NCBI RefSeq assembly: GCF_022952855.1
Contig: NZ_JALJDX010000212.1
Location: 44,337 to 108,336, forward strand
DNA: 64,000 bases
Direction: 5' to 3'
Source of the DNA: Pseudomonas sp. RGM2987
GTDB lineage: Bacteria; Pseudomonadota; Gammaproteobacteria; Pseudomonadales; Pseudomonadaceae
The notes under the pieces were generated by a model. The model was not told the DNA's origin. It did not search any database and saw only the letters and a list, made by a program, of their open reading frames with translations. A program made the translations under genes and the position numbers. How positions within the stretch are numbered: the stretch's first letter is position 1; the number at the start of each line of letters is the position of its first letter. This document shows, one piece after another, positions 18,051 to 26,980 of this stretch.

Positions 18051-18138
18051 TGTGGGAGCGGGCTTGCTCGCGAAAGCGGTATCAGACGACTGAGAGGGTG
18101 ACTGACTCACCGCATTCGCGAGCAAGCCCGCTCCCACA
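18051..18138. repeat. REP-type inverted repeat pair
   Basis: Two copies of the Pseudomonas element TGTGGGAGCGGGCTTGCTCGCGAA face each other about 40 bp apart (left arm from 18051, right arm ending 18138), forming a long imperfect hairpin just after the SDR stop. Such elements are common extragenic repeats in Pseudomonas and may protect or end the upstream transcript. A single copy of the same type occurs at 63948. Confidence 0.9.
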
Positions 18139-18161
18139 AGGTTTCGCCTCAACTACACAAA

Positions 18162-18204
18162 TGAATATTTATTCCAATATTTGCAATTGGCGAATATTTA
18201 TTCC
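18162..18204. promoter_or_regulatory. Two direct copies of GAATATTTATTCC, near-matches to a GGAA-N6-TTCC operator
   Basis: GAATATTTATTCCA occurs twice, 29 bp apart (18163-18176 and 18192-18205), in the 110 bp before the Gfo/Idh/MocA gene. Each copy reads xGAA-TATTTA-TTCC, one base away from GGAA-N6-TTCC, the palindrome described for IolR-type RpiR-family repressors of inositol genes in rhizobia. A perfect GGAA-N6-TTCC copy lies at 62787-62800 before the sugar importer. Repressor identity is inferred. Confidence 0.5.
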
Positions 18205-18249
18205 ATAAAGAGCCCTCCTGAACATAACAATTCAAAAGGGCTCTTTCTC

Positions 18250-19365
18250 ATGCGCGAACTCGGCATCGGTCTGATTGGCACCGGCTTCATGGGCCGTGCC
18301 CATGCCTTGGCATTCAACAATGCCAAAGCGGTGTTCGACCTCCCCCTGAACCTGACACTGGCGGCACTGGCCGACGCCGATCCGCAGCGTGCCCGGCAAT
18401 GTGCCCGGAGCTGGGGCTTCGAGACGGCTCACAGCGACTGGCAACAACTGATCGACGACCCAAAGGTCAATCTGATCGCCATTACCACGCCCAACCACCT
18501 GCATTTCCCGATGGCCATGGCGGCGTTGGCGGCGGGCAAGCCGGTCTATTGCGAAAAGCCCCTGGCGGTCTCCCTCGAACAGGCCGACCAGATGCGCCAG
18601 GCGGCTAAGGCGGCTGGCGTGGTCACGCGGGTCGGCTACAACTACCAGCACAACCCGATCATCCAACTGGCGCGGGAGATGATCCAGCGCGGAGACCTGG
18701 GACAGATCATCAGTTTCCAAGGCGAGTTCAGCGAAGACTTCATGGCCGATCCAACCTCGCCGTGGTCATGGCGTTGCGAGGCGGCCCATGCCGGTGGCGC
18801 GTTGGCCGACCTGGGCAGCCATTTATTGGCGATGGCCCGTCATCTCTTGGGCGACGTCGAGGCAGTGGCCGCCGATAGCCAGACCGTGCACACCCAGCGC
18901 CCCGCCAGCGCCGGAAGTCTCGAACAACGCACCATCGCGGTGGACGACCAGGTCCACGCCCTGCTGCGTTTCGCCAATGGCGCCCGTGGCACAGTGAGCA
19001 GCAGTTGGCTCAAGCATGGCTACAAGAACCACCTGGCGTTCGAGATCAGCGGCACCCTCGGCACACTCTCGTTCGATCAGGAGCGGCTCAATGAACTGCG
19101 CCTGTGTCGCGCCGGCCAGGCTGGTTTCCAGCGCCTGCTGGCCGGCCCGGACCTACCGGGTTATGCCGCCTTCAGCCCGGCCGCCGGGCACCAGTTGGGC
19201 TACAACGAGTTGAAGACTCTGGAGGTTCAGGAGTTGCTCATGGCCCTGGGCGGCGAAGGTGGCGGCGGGACGGATTTCGAAGAGGCCTGGGCAGTGGAAC
19301 GGCTCGCGGCGGCGATTCGCCTGGCGGCGCGGGAGCAACGTTGGGTGAGGGTTAGCCAATTGTGA
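18250..19365 (+). CDS. Gfo/Idh/MocA-family NAD(P)-dependent oxidoreductase
   Basis: This 371-residue protein has the N-terminal Rossmann motif GLIGTGFMGRAHA (residues 7-19) and the family's EKPLA motif (Lys in YCEKPLA, around residue 100), followed by the alpha/beta C-terminal domain with GGALADLGSHL. Family members oxidise sugars, inositols or their derivatives with NAD(P). The ATG at 18250 follows AAAGGG about 10 bases upstream. The gene stands alone on its strand between a REP pair and the Tc locus. Two operator-like repeats upstream resemble the site before the sugar/inositol importer at 62.8 kb, so a sugar or inositol substrate is a reasonable inference; the exact one is unknown. Confidence 0.88.
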   Translation: MRELGIGLIGTGFMGRAHALAFNNAKAVFDLPLNLTLAALADADPQRARQCARSWGFETAHSDWQQLIDDPKVNLIAITTPNHLHFPMAMAALAAGKPVYCEKPLAVSLEQADQMRQAAKAAGVVTRVGYNYQHNPIIQLAREMIQRGDLGQIISFQGEFSEDFMADPTSPWSWRCEAAHAGGALADLGSHLLAMARHLLGDVEAVAADSQTVHTQRPASAGSLEQRTIAVDDQVHALLRFANGARGTVSSSWLKHGYKNHLAFEISGTLGTLSFDQERLNELRLCRAGQAGFQRLLAGPDLPGYAAFSPAAGHQLGYNELKTLEVQELLMALGGEGGGGTDFEEAWAVERLAAAIRLAAREQRWVRVSQL

Positions 19366-19450
19366 CCCTCCACTGATTCAGGCTGTGGACACTGTCATGG
19401 TGGGAGAAATAGGCCCTGCGCCGTTTTCTTATTCCATTATCGGCTAGAGA

Positions 19451-19468
19451 ACTGTCAACTCTGACAGT
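19451..19468. promoter_or_regulatory. Lux/las-box-like palindrome upstream of the TcB gene
   Basis: ACTGTCA-ACTC-TGACAGT is a perfect 18-bp inverted repeat ending 59 bp before the TcB start codon. It has the CTGT-N8-ACAG core of LuxR-type boxes and differs from the las-box core CTGCCA-N4-TGGCAG mainly at one symmetric position. Related copies precede the other three Tc transcription units. A lone half-site ACTGTCA lies at 19391-19397. Confidence 0.65.
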
Positions 19469-19527
19469 GGTTGAAGCGCCTGATCGGCGCGAAATTAGCG
19501 CTCTGCACACTTGCACAGAGCCTGGCA

Positions 19528-22500
19528 ATGGATCAACCGGAACGCTTGAGCATCACCCCGCCTTCGTTGCCAAAGGGCGGCGGTGCCATCCAGAGCATCG
19601 GCAAAGGCTGGGGCGAAGTGGGCTCCACCGGCAAGGCCTCCTTCGACCTGCCGCTGCCGATCTCTCCAGGACGCGGTTTCGCCCCTGCCTTGCAGCTCGG
19701 CTACGGCAGCAGCGTTGGCAACAGCCTGTTCGGGATTGGCTGGCTGCTGTCGCTGGGCTGCGTGGCACGGCGGACAAGCAAGGGGGTACCGGCCTACACC
19801 GACGACGATGTCATATTGGGCCCGGACGGCATGGTCTGGATGCCGGAGCGCGACGCTGACGCACAGATCATTCGCCGGCCTGTCGAAACCTATCAAGGTC
19901 TGGACCTGGGTACGGTCTATCAGGTAGCGCGCTATTTTCCACGCATCGAGGGAGCCTTCGAACGTATCGAACACTGGCGTTCAGCGGATGACTACCCGGG
20001 GTTCTGGTTGATTCACGGGGCCGACGGCAGCCTGCATTTGTACGGCTTCAACGCTTCGTCACGCAGCACCGACCTCGAAGACGCCCGGCGTGTCGGCGAG
20101 TGGCTACTGGAAGAAAGCCTCAACGCCCATGGCGAACATATCCTCTATGAATACGCGGGCGAAGACCATGCCGGCATGCCCGCCGATACGCCCCGCGACT
20201 TTCGCGCCCAGTGTTACCTGAGCCGAGTGCGCTATGGCAATGCCGAGGCCAACGCGCACCTTTATCACTGGGCGCCAAACGAACTTGAGCAAGCCCGGTG
20301 GCACTTCGATCTGATCTTCGATTACGGCGAACGCGACACCGACCTGACGGACATTCCTGCGTACGAGCCGACGGGTGAGTGGCCGGTGCGCAGCGATCCT
20401 TTCGCCACCTACGGCTATGGCTTCCTGTTGGGCAACCTGCGTCTGTGCCGGCAAGTGCTGATGTTCCACCAGTTCGCCGAACTGGGTAGCGCCCCCCTGC
20501 TGGTACAACGGCTGCTGTTTGAGTACCACACCACGGACCTGGGCTACAGCCTGTTGTCCGCCGCGCACCAGCAAGGCTATGACGAACGGGGGCGAATCGA
20601 GTCGCGCCCACCGGTGGCGTTCAGCTATTCGGCGTTTGCGACTGAAGACACTGAGTATCGGCAATTCGAAGCCATGCCCGGCCTCAACGACGGCCAGCAA
20701 TACCAACTGGTCGACCTGTATGGCGAAGGCATGCCCGGTGTGCTTTATCGCAGTGACAAGGCTTGGTATTACCGCGAGCCGCTGCGCACGCAGGCGGCAC
20801 GAACACCCGATGAAGTGAGCTACGACGCCTGGAAACGCCTGGATGCCATTCCGGTGATGGACAGCCGTAAACCGGTGCGCCAGTCGTTGATGGACCTCAC
20901 CGGCGATGGCCGGCTGGACTGGGTCATGGCGCAACCCGGCGTGAGCGGCTTTTTCACCCTCAACCCGGATCGCCACTGGTCGAAGTTCGTCACCTTTGGC
21001 GCCTTTCCCGTGGAGTTCTTCCACCCGCAAAGCCAACTGGCCGATCTGATGGGCGGCGGTCTATCCGACCTGGCCTTGATCGGCCCACGCAGCGTGCGCT
21101 TGTATGCCAACTGTCGGGATGAAGGCTTTGCGCCGGGCAAGGATGTCACGCACTTCGTCGAAACAGCGCCCGACGATCGTCTACCCCTATTGAGCCAGGC
21201 GCAGACTGAATTGGTGGCGTTCAGTGATGTGCTGGGCACGGGTCAGCAGCATCTGGTGCGCATTCGCCACAACGAAATCGTCTGCTGGCCCAACCGCGGT
21301 CACGGTCGCTTCGACCCGGGCTTTCGCCTGGGAACCTTGAATTATGCCTACGAAGCGTTTGACGCCTCGCGGGTGTTGCTCGCCGATCTTGACGGCTCCG
21401 GTGCGACTGACCTGATCTACCTCACCAGTGAGCACGCCGAGATCTTCATGAACCGCACCGGCATGGGATTTGAGACCGCCCCGCGGATCCTGCCCTGGCC
21501 ATCGGGCGTGCGTTATGACCGACTGTGCCAGGTCAGCGCCGCCGATCTGCAAGGCCTCGGCTGCTCCAGCCTGGTGCTGACCATACCGCACATGAAGCCC
21601 CGACACTGGCGCTGCGATTTTGTCCAGGCCAAGCCTTATCTGCTGCACCGCACGAACAACAATATGGGCGCCGCGGGCGAAGTGATCTACCGCAGCTCGG
21701 CCCAGGAATGGCTCGATGAAAAACAGGCGTTGCTGGCGGCGAACCTGGAAGTCGCCAGCTATGTGCCGTTTCCGATGCCAGTGGCCACGCTGCAAACGCA
21801 ATTGGATGAAATCACCGGCAATCGGCTGACCCAGCGCTTTGTGTACCGCCAGGGCTTCTACGATGGACAGGAACGCGAGTTCCGTGGCTTTGGCCTGGTG
21901 TTGCAAACCGACCGCGAAGTCACGGGCGACGCACGGCGGCAGGCCGGCTTTAGCGCGCCGGTGCTGCGCAAAAGCTGGTTCCATACGGGGCGCGCGCCCG
22001 ACCTGCCGGGGCTCGATTATGACCATTCGGACAACGCGGCAGTGCCTCTGGGCAGTGCTCTGCTGCTGGCACCCAAGGTTGACGCAACGGACGAAATCAT
22101 CAGCGATGCCAATGACGAGACCTGGCACGACATGGCCTATGCCCTGGCAGGCAGGCCGCTACGCGTGGAAGTATTCGGTCCCGAAGATGACCCGTTGCAC
22201 GCCAGACCCTATTCGGTACAGCAATCTCGATATGCCGCGCGCCTGTTGCAACTGCGCGACGGACACCAGCCGTATTGCAGGATGCAGCCGCTGGAACTGG
22301 AATCGATCATTTACACCTACGAGCGTCAACCTGACGATCCGCTGTGCCAGCACCACATCAACCTGGCCTGGGATCCCTATGGCGGGTTGATCCATGACGT
22401 GACGGTCTACTATGCCCGGCGCAAGGGTATCAATGACGAGCCGCCGTTCAGCGAAGCCCATGAACAAACCTGGTGGCGTGCCGCCCACGATGACGCGCAG

Positions 22501-23847
22501 CGCTTTTACTACCTGGATGAACACCGAGCGCAGTTCATTCACCTGGATGATCCACAAGCCGTTCGCCGGGGCCTGCCCTACCTGTCCCGTGGCAACGTTC
22601 TGGTTTTGCCAAAGGCAGCGTTGCGGCCGGAGGATATTACCTTTGAGGGCCTGCTCGACCGCCTCAATGCACCGCCCGCCGACGACTGGCAGCGTGTACT
22701 GAGCAAACTCTCCGAACAGCGATATCAGCAGGCCGGCCAAACCCTGCCGGCGGGCCAGGCCAGCTTCGAGGCACTGGTCGACTACCTTGAATCCGCCGAA
22801 CTGGATGAGACGGCGCTCCAGGCGTATGCGTCAGTGCTCAGCCCCGAGGAGCTGGCGGACAAACTCCCCACACTCGGTTACCGCGCCATGGTCGCCGCGC
22901 TGCCGGCAGAACCGGACCGGGTTTTGTGGTCGACGCGCAAGGGCTTCATGACCTACGCCGCACTGGAGGGGTTTTACCAACTGACCCGCGCCCGGCCCAC
23001 AGAAAGCCAGGGACCGACGGACATTGTTTTCGATCCCTATTATTGCCTGCCACTCAGCGTCACCACGGCTGACGGATGCAGCACCCACGTAACCGAAGCC
23101 GACTACCGGTTCCTACTGCCCCGGCGCATCGTCGATCCGAACCGGAACATCCAGGAGGCTTGCTTTGACGGCTTTGGTGAACTGTTGGCCAGCAGCTTCC
23201 ATGGTACTGAGCGCGGCGTCGAGGTCGGGTTCGACCCGATAGACGAGTACCAGCCGGTTGTCCGCTTGCCCGCCGAAGCCATTGCCGACCCCGACGCCGC
23301 CCTGCAAGGCGCAGCCAGCGCCTGCTTTCGCGATGCCTTCAGTTGGATGCAGCGCCGTGAGCCGGTCCACGCCGCCGTCTTGCAAGCCGACCGCTATCCA
23401 CAACCGCCGGACAACCCCGGACGCAAGATCCGTATCGCCGTGCAGTGCTGGGATGGCTTTGGCCGCAGCCTGCAGAGCAAACAAAAGGTCGAGCCGGGCA
23501 TGGCCTATCAGATCGCGGAGGACGGTAGCCTGGTGCTTGACGACGACCAACCGGTGAGCGCACCGGCCACCGAGCGTTGGCGGGTCAGTGAACGGGTCGA
23601 ATACAACAACAAAGGGCTGGCGGTGCGGGTCTACCGGCCGTACTTCGCCGACGGCCATCGCTACATCAACGACGAATCGTTTCGCCGCTTCGGCCATTGC
23701 GACCAGCAGTTCTACGACCCACTCGGGCGCCCGACGCTGACGGTTACGGCGATGGGTTATTGGCGGCGTCAGCGGTATTTGGGGTGGTATGGCATTGCCG
23801 AGGATGAGAACGATACGTTGTTTGACAGAGGACTGGGCGATGAGTGA
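19528..23847 (+). CDS. Tc toxin TcB subunit (SpvB / TcdB-TcaC family)
   Basis: This 1,439-residue protein forms, with a TccC protein, the cocoon that encloses the toxic fragment of a Tc complex. The N-terminus is SpvB-like (SITPPSLPKGGGAIQSIGKGW ... FGIGWLLSLGCVARR). It is followed by FG-GAP/VCBS-type beta-propeller repeats (DLTGDGRLDWV, ADLMGGGLSDLALIG, DLDGSGATDLIYL, around residues 455-645) and the TcdB middle regions. ATG 19528 is preferred to an upstream TTG because SpvB-type proteins begin close to this point; the ribosome site is weak. The gene overlaps tccC1 by 8 bp, so B and C subunits are translationally coupled. In this locus the C subunit is a separate protein. Confidence 0.92.
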   Translation: MDQPERLSITPPSLPKGGGAIQSIGKGWGEVGSTGKASFDLPLPISPGRGFAPALQLGYGSSVGNSLFGIGWLLSLGCVARRTSKGVPAYTDDDVILGPDGMVWMPERDADAQIIRRPVETYQGLDLGTVYQVARYFPRIEGAFERIEHWRSADDYPGFWLIHGADGSLHLYGFNASSRSTDLEDARRVGEWLLEESLNAHGEHILYEYAGEDHAGMPADTPRDFRAQCYLSRVRYGNAEANAHLYHWAPNELEQARWHFDLIFDYGERDTDLTDIPAYEPTGEWPVRSDPFATYGYGFLLGNLRLCRQVLMFHQFAELGSAPLLVQRLLFEYHTTDLGYSLLSAAHQQGYDERGRIESRPPVAFSYSAFATEDTEYRQFEAMPGLNDGQQYQLVDLYGEGMPGVLYRSDKAWYYREPLRTQAARTPDEVSYDAWKRLDAIPVMDSRKPVRQSLMDLTGDGRLDWVMAQPGVSGFFTLNPDRHWSKFVTFGAFPVEFFHPQSQLADLMGGGLSDLALIGPRSVRLYANCRDEGFAPGKDVTHFVETAPDDRLPLLSQAQTELVAFSDVLGTGQQHLVRIRHNEIVCWPNRGHGRFDPGFRLGTLNYAYEAFDASRVLLADLDGSGATDLIYLTSEHAEIFMNRTGMGFETAPRILPWPSGVRYDRLCQVSAADLQGLGCSSLVLTIPHMKPRHWRCDFVQAKPYLLHRTNNNMGAAGEVIYRSSAQEWLDEKQALLAANLEVASYVPFPMPVATLQTQLDEITGNRLTQRFVYRQGFYDGQEREFRGFGLVLQTDREVTGDARRQAGFSAPVLRKSWFHTGRAPDLPGLDYDHSDNAAVPLGSALLLAPKVDATDEIISDANDETWHDMAYALAGRPLRVEVFGPEDDPLHARPYSVQQSRYAARLLQLRDGHQPYCRMQPLELESIIYTYERQPDDPLCQHHINLAWDPYGGLIHDVTVYYARRKGINDEPPFSEAHEQTWWRAAHDDAQRFYYLDEHRAQFIHLDDPQAVRRGLPYLSRGNVLVLPKAALRPEDITFEGLLDRLNAPPADDWQRVLSKLSEQRYQQAGQTLPAGQASFEALVDYLESAELDETALQAYASVLSPEELADKLPTLGYRAMVAALPAEPDRVLWSTRKGFMTYAALEGFYQLTRARPTESQGPTDIVFDPYYCLPLSVTTADGCSTHVTEADYRFLLPRRIVDPNRNIQEACFDGFGELLASSFHGTERGVEVGFDPIDEYQPVVRLPAEAIADPDAALQGAASACFRDAFSWMQRREPVHAAVLQADRYPQPPDNPGRKIRIAVQCWDGFGRSLQSKQKVEPGMAYQIAEDGSLVLDDDQPVSAPATERWRVSERVEYNNKGLAVRVYRPYFADGHRYINDESFRRFGHCDQQFYDPLGRPTLTVTAMGYWRRQRYLGWYGIAEDENDTLFDRGLGDE

Positions 23848-26626
23848 GGGTATTCATACCCACACACCGACACTGGCGGTCGTTGACCCCCGTGGGCTGG
23901 CAGTTCGGGCGGTTGCTTATTGTCGTTCCGTCGAGACGGCACGGCCCGAAGAACGGGTCAACCGCAGTGCCTATGACGCAATGGGGCGCCTGATCGAGCA
24001 GTGGGATCCCAGGCTGTGGGCACTCCGAGCAGAAGATGCCGCCACACCGGCTAACCTGATCAATCGCTATTCACTGTCCGGGAAAGTGTTGGGTTCGATC
24101 AGTGTCGATGCGGGTGAGCGAATCAGTTTGTTCGGTGATGGGGATCAACTCATTCAAACGTGGGACAGTCGCGGTAGTGAGCGGCGGGTCGAATACGACG
24201 CTCTGTTGCGGCCGGTGGCGATCTTCGAGCAGGCTGAGAGCGAAGTCGCCCGCTGCACCGAACGGTATGAATACGCGGATGCCAGTGCCGATTTCGCCAC
24301 CCACAATCAATGCGGGCAAGTGATCCGACACGATGATCCTGCGGGCACCCAGACGTTGGACGAGTATGCGCTGAGCGGGGGCGTGCTCAAGCAGACCCGG
24401 CGCTTTTTGCGCTCGCTGGAAATGCCGGATTGGCCGCATGGGTTGCCGGAGCGCGATGTACTGCTGGAACCTTCGGAGCAGGCGGCGACCAGCACAACCC
24501 GCTTCAACCCGCTGGGCGATGTGCTGGAACAGGTGGATGCCAAGGGCAATCGGCAACTGTTCGATTACACCGTTGATGGCCTGTTGCTCGCGAGCCATCT
24601 GCAACTGAGCGGTCAGGCCGCGTCCCAGACACTGGTCAGTGATATCGCCTACAACGCCTACAGTCAGGTCGAACAGGAAACGGCCGGTAACGGCGTTGTC
24701 AGCACCCTCACCTACCGGGCCGAGGACGGACGTCTCCTGCGGCTGTATGCCGAGCGCGACGCCGATACCCCTCTGCAGGATCTTCGCTATGCCTACGACC
24801 CGGTGGGCAATATGCTGAGTATCGAAGATGCAGCCCTGCCCATTCGCTACTTCGCCAACCAGCGGGTGGAACCGATCAACCGTTATGACCATGACACCCT
24901 CTATCAGTTGATCAAGGCGACCGGCTGGGAAACCGGGAGCGTCAGCCGAGGGCCGCAATTCGACCGCTTCCCAGATCCGGGCGCAGTTGCCAACTATCAG
25001 CAAACTTACCATTACGACGCAGGTGGCAACCTGCTGGAACTGGTCCACATCGGCCCGCAAAGCCATAGCCGCAAACTGACGGCCGCCCGCTACAGCAACC
25101 GTTGCCTGCCTGACCTGGATGACCGGCCACCGACCGAAGAGGAAATTGCCACCGCGTTCGATGGCAACGGCAACCTGCTGGAACTGCAACCGGGGCAAGT
25201 CATGAGTTGGGACCTGCGCAATCAGTTGCGCGAGGTGCGCCCGGTCGAACGTGAAAGCGGTGACGATGATCGCGAACTGTATTTCTACGGCGGCGATGGA
25301 ATGCGGCGACGCAAAGTCCGCTGCAGCCAAACCAATGCCCGTACGCTGATCACGGAGGTCCGCTATTTGCCAGGCCTGGAAATCCGCACCCGTGAAGGTA
25401 CGGGCGAAGTGTTGCAGGTGATCTGCGTGCAGGCCGGACGCAGTGTCATGCAGGTGCTGCACTGGGAAACCGCTCCACCCTTCGGCATGAGCAACGATCA
25501 GTATCGCTACAACCTGACCGACCATCTGGGCTCCAGCAGCCTGGAGTTGGACAGCGATGCCGACGTGATCAGCAGGGAAATCTATCATCCCTATGGCGGT
25601 ACGGCCTGGTTTGCCGGGCGAAGTGAGATAGAGGCCAGTTACAAGACGGTGCGTTATTCAGGGAAAGAGCGGGATGCGACGGGGCTTTATTATTATGGGT
25701 TCAGGTATTACGCGAGTTGGTTGCAACGGTGGATAAACCCAGATCCGCTGGGGAGTGTGGACGGTTTGAATTTATTTTGTTTTGTCTCGAATTCACCCGT
25801 GAGCTTTATTGATCAGCAAGGGGGCGTGAAATTTCCAGCAGCGTTGATATCTTCGGATTCAATTCGAGATCTTGTTAATGAAGGCCGGTATCCCGAGGCT
25901 CTGTCCAGAGCTCGCGCTGAATCTGTCCCTGATGCTGCGGTTGTCAATGCGTGGGTTCATTCTCTTATCCCCGTGGTTGATATGACGTCTATGACCGTGT
26001 TCCAGTCCAGGGGCAATAATACAATTTATCAGGCTGACTCAGACGTGGAAGGGGTGCGGTTTTTCATCAAGAAAATGCAATCGCCAAAAGAATCCCAAAG
26101 TGAGGCGTTTGCTTATGAGGTGAGCGAGAGGCTTGGCTTTCATTTTGTACCACCCACCCAGTCCAAAGCGAAGTCTATGATTCAACAGAGAGTCATGAAT
26201 ATCAAAACAAATACTCAAGAACGGAAGATGCTGCCTGAGGCGGCTAAGCTTTTCTATTTCCTGATCAATGAATTTGATGATAATTCGGGAAACCAACTAT
26301 GGGACGCTCATGAAAATGTTTATTTGATTGATCATGAGGCCGCATTTTCTGAGCAAAAAAACGCGGCATTCAACCTACGGACCATCAATCTGGCAAACAT
26401 TTTCGATGCGGAGCGCTGGGAGAAATTTAATAGCGTCAGCGTTAAGGAGTGGAAAAGCTTGATTGCTGAGAAATACTCAACCTTGTCAAAGGGTGAGGCT
26501 AACGCTTTTCTGCGAAGGATTGCAGACACGCAAGCGGCGGTACAGCGAAAAATTGACCGTGGTGAGTTGAGTTTTGGAATAAAACGCAATTTTCTACAGC
26601 GAACGTTTGGAAGCAAAGCCGCATAG
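23840..26626 (+). CDS. tccC: Tc toxin TccC subunit 1: RHS core with a kinase-like C-terminal toxin
   Basis: This 928-residue protein has an RHS/YD-repeat core (about 1-640), ending in the RHS-associated signature YYYGFRYYASWLQRW and DPLGSVDGLNLF, which supplies the self-cleavage site in this family. The remaining 265 residues are the hypervariable toxin, visibly more AT-rich. They show a kinase-like pattern: FFIKKM (Lys744/745), SEAFAYEVSERLGFHFVPPT, then DDNSGN (D814, N818) and YLIDHEAAF (D831). Such D-x3-N and IDH/D-G motifs resemble PI3/4-kinase or HipA-like folds, so protein or lipid phosphorylation in host cells is inferred. The start overlaps the TcB stop. The core is a colinear copy of tccC2. 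Confidence 0.9.
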   Translation: MSEGIHTHTPTLAVVDPRGLAVRAVAYCRSVETARPEERVNRSAYDAMGRLIEQWDPRLWALRAEDAATPANLINRYSLSGKVLGSISVDAGERISLFGDGDQLIQTWDSRGSERRVEYDALLRPVAIFEQAESEVARCTERYEYADASADFATHNQCGQVIRHDDPAGTQTLDEYALSGGVLKQTRRFLRSLEMPDWPHGLPERDVLLEPSEQAATSTTRFNPLGDVLEQVDAKGNRQLFDYTVDGLLLASHLQLSGQAASQTLVSDIAYNAYSQVEQETAGNGVVSTLTYRAEDGRLLRLYAERDADTPLQDLRYAYDPVGNMLSIEDAALPIRYFANQRVEPINRYDHDTLYQLIKATGWETGSVSRGPQFDRFPDPGAVANYQQTYHYDAGGNLLELVHIGPQSHSRKLTAARYSNRCLPDLDDRPPTEEEIATAFDGNGNLLELQPGQVMSWDLRNQLREVRPVERESGDDDRELYFYGGDGMRRRKVRCSQTNARTLITEVRYLPGLEIRTREGTGEVLQVICVQAGRSVMQVLHWETAPPFGMSNDQYRYNLTDHLGSSSLELDSDADVISREIYHPYGGTAWFAGRSEIEASYKTVRYSGKERDATGLYYYGFRYYASWLQRWINPDPLGSVDGLNLFCFVSNSPVSFIDQQGGVKFPAALISSDSIRDLVNEGRYPEALSRARAESVPDAAVVNAWVHSLIPVVDMTSMTVFQSRGNNTIYQADSDVEGVRFFIKKMQSPKESQSEAFAYEVSERLGFHFVPPTQSKAKSMIQQRVMNIKTNTQERKMLPEAAKLFYFLINEFDDNSGNQLWDAHENVYLIDHEAAFSEQKNAAFNLRTINLANIFDAERWEKFNSVSVKEWKSLIAEKYSTLSKGEANAFLRRIADTQAAVQRKIDRGELSFGIKRNFLQRTFGSKAA
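23853..25747 (+). repeat. Duplicated TccC core, partner at 40421-42315
   Basis: The RHS cores of the two tccC genes align without a gap at every point checked; the offset is a constant 16,568 bp from the first shared codons to the end of the core. Identity is patchy: about 240 bp around 24320-24580 is almost identical, while the stretch 24210-24250 is strongly diverged. Similarity ends abruptly at the codons for WINPDP, where the toxin domains start. Confidence 0.9.
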
Positions 26627-26674
26627 TGCGCGAGATAAGTTATACCGAACGGTCTATAGCCTTTGCGAGCGATG

Positions 26675-26769
26675 AACCCACCGCGCCGCCAGCGCCTTGG
26701 CCTGACTCGCCACATCCCCCGCAGCGGCGGGCCCACGGCGAAAAGGCGTTCGGCGGGCTCGCCTCGGGG
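26675..26769 (-). pseudogene. Decayed fragment of the 3' end of the FAD/NAD(P)-binding protein gene
   Basis: These 95 bp match 43293-43414, the 3' end of the intact FAD/NAD(P)-binding gene, in the same orientation. The leftward reading still gives MGPPLRGMW but then shifts frame, because 28 bp present in the intact gene (between two CCACATC repeats at 43328 and 43356) are missing. This is a non-functional remnant. In the rest of the gene-free stretch 26627-26980 I see nothing recognisable; the short open frame at 26856-27062 resembles no family. Confidence 0.85.
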
Positions 26770-26980
26770 CGATTGGACTGGTCTCTGGCATTACCCAGGA
26801 TAATTTGCAAACCGGGGGTCAATTTTGATGTCTACGTGGGCAAGGACGCTTTCTAATGGCCCGCCGCAATCTATCTGATTCCGTCGATGTCGCCTGGCTC
26901 TACTCCGATCCCCAGTCAGCGCATGACCAAGCGTCTCACCGGCCAGCGCGAGATATCACGTCTTGTAAAAGATGTTCAGT

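Noticed and set aside
19391..19397. ACTGTCA half-site about 60 bp before the palindrome at 19451
   Set aside because: Only one arm is present (followed by TGGTGGGAG), so it is not counted as a fifth operator.
19471..19527. TTG start that would add 19 residues to the TcB protein
   Set aside because: It begins three bases after the palindromic operator and has no ribosome site; the ATG at 19528 gives the usual SpvB-type N-terminus.
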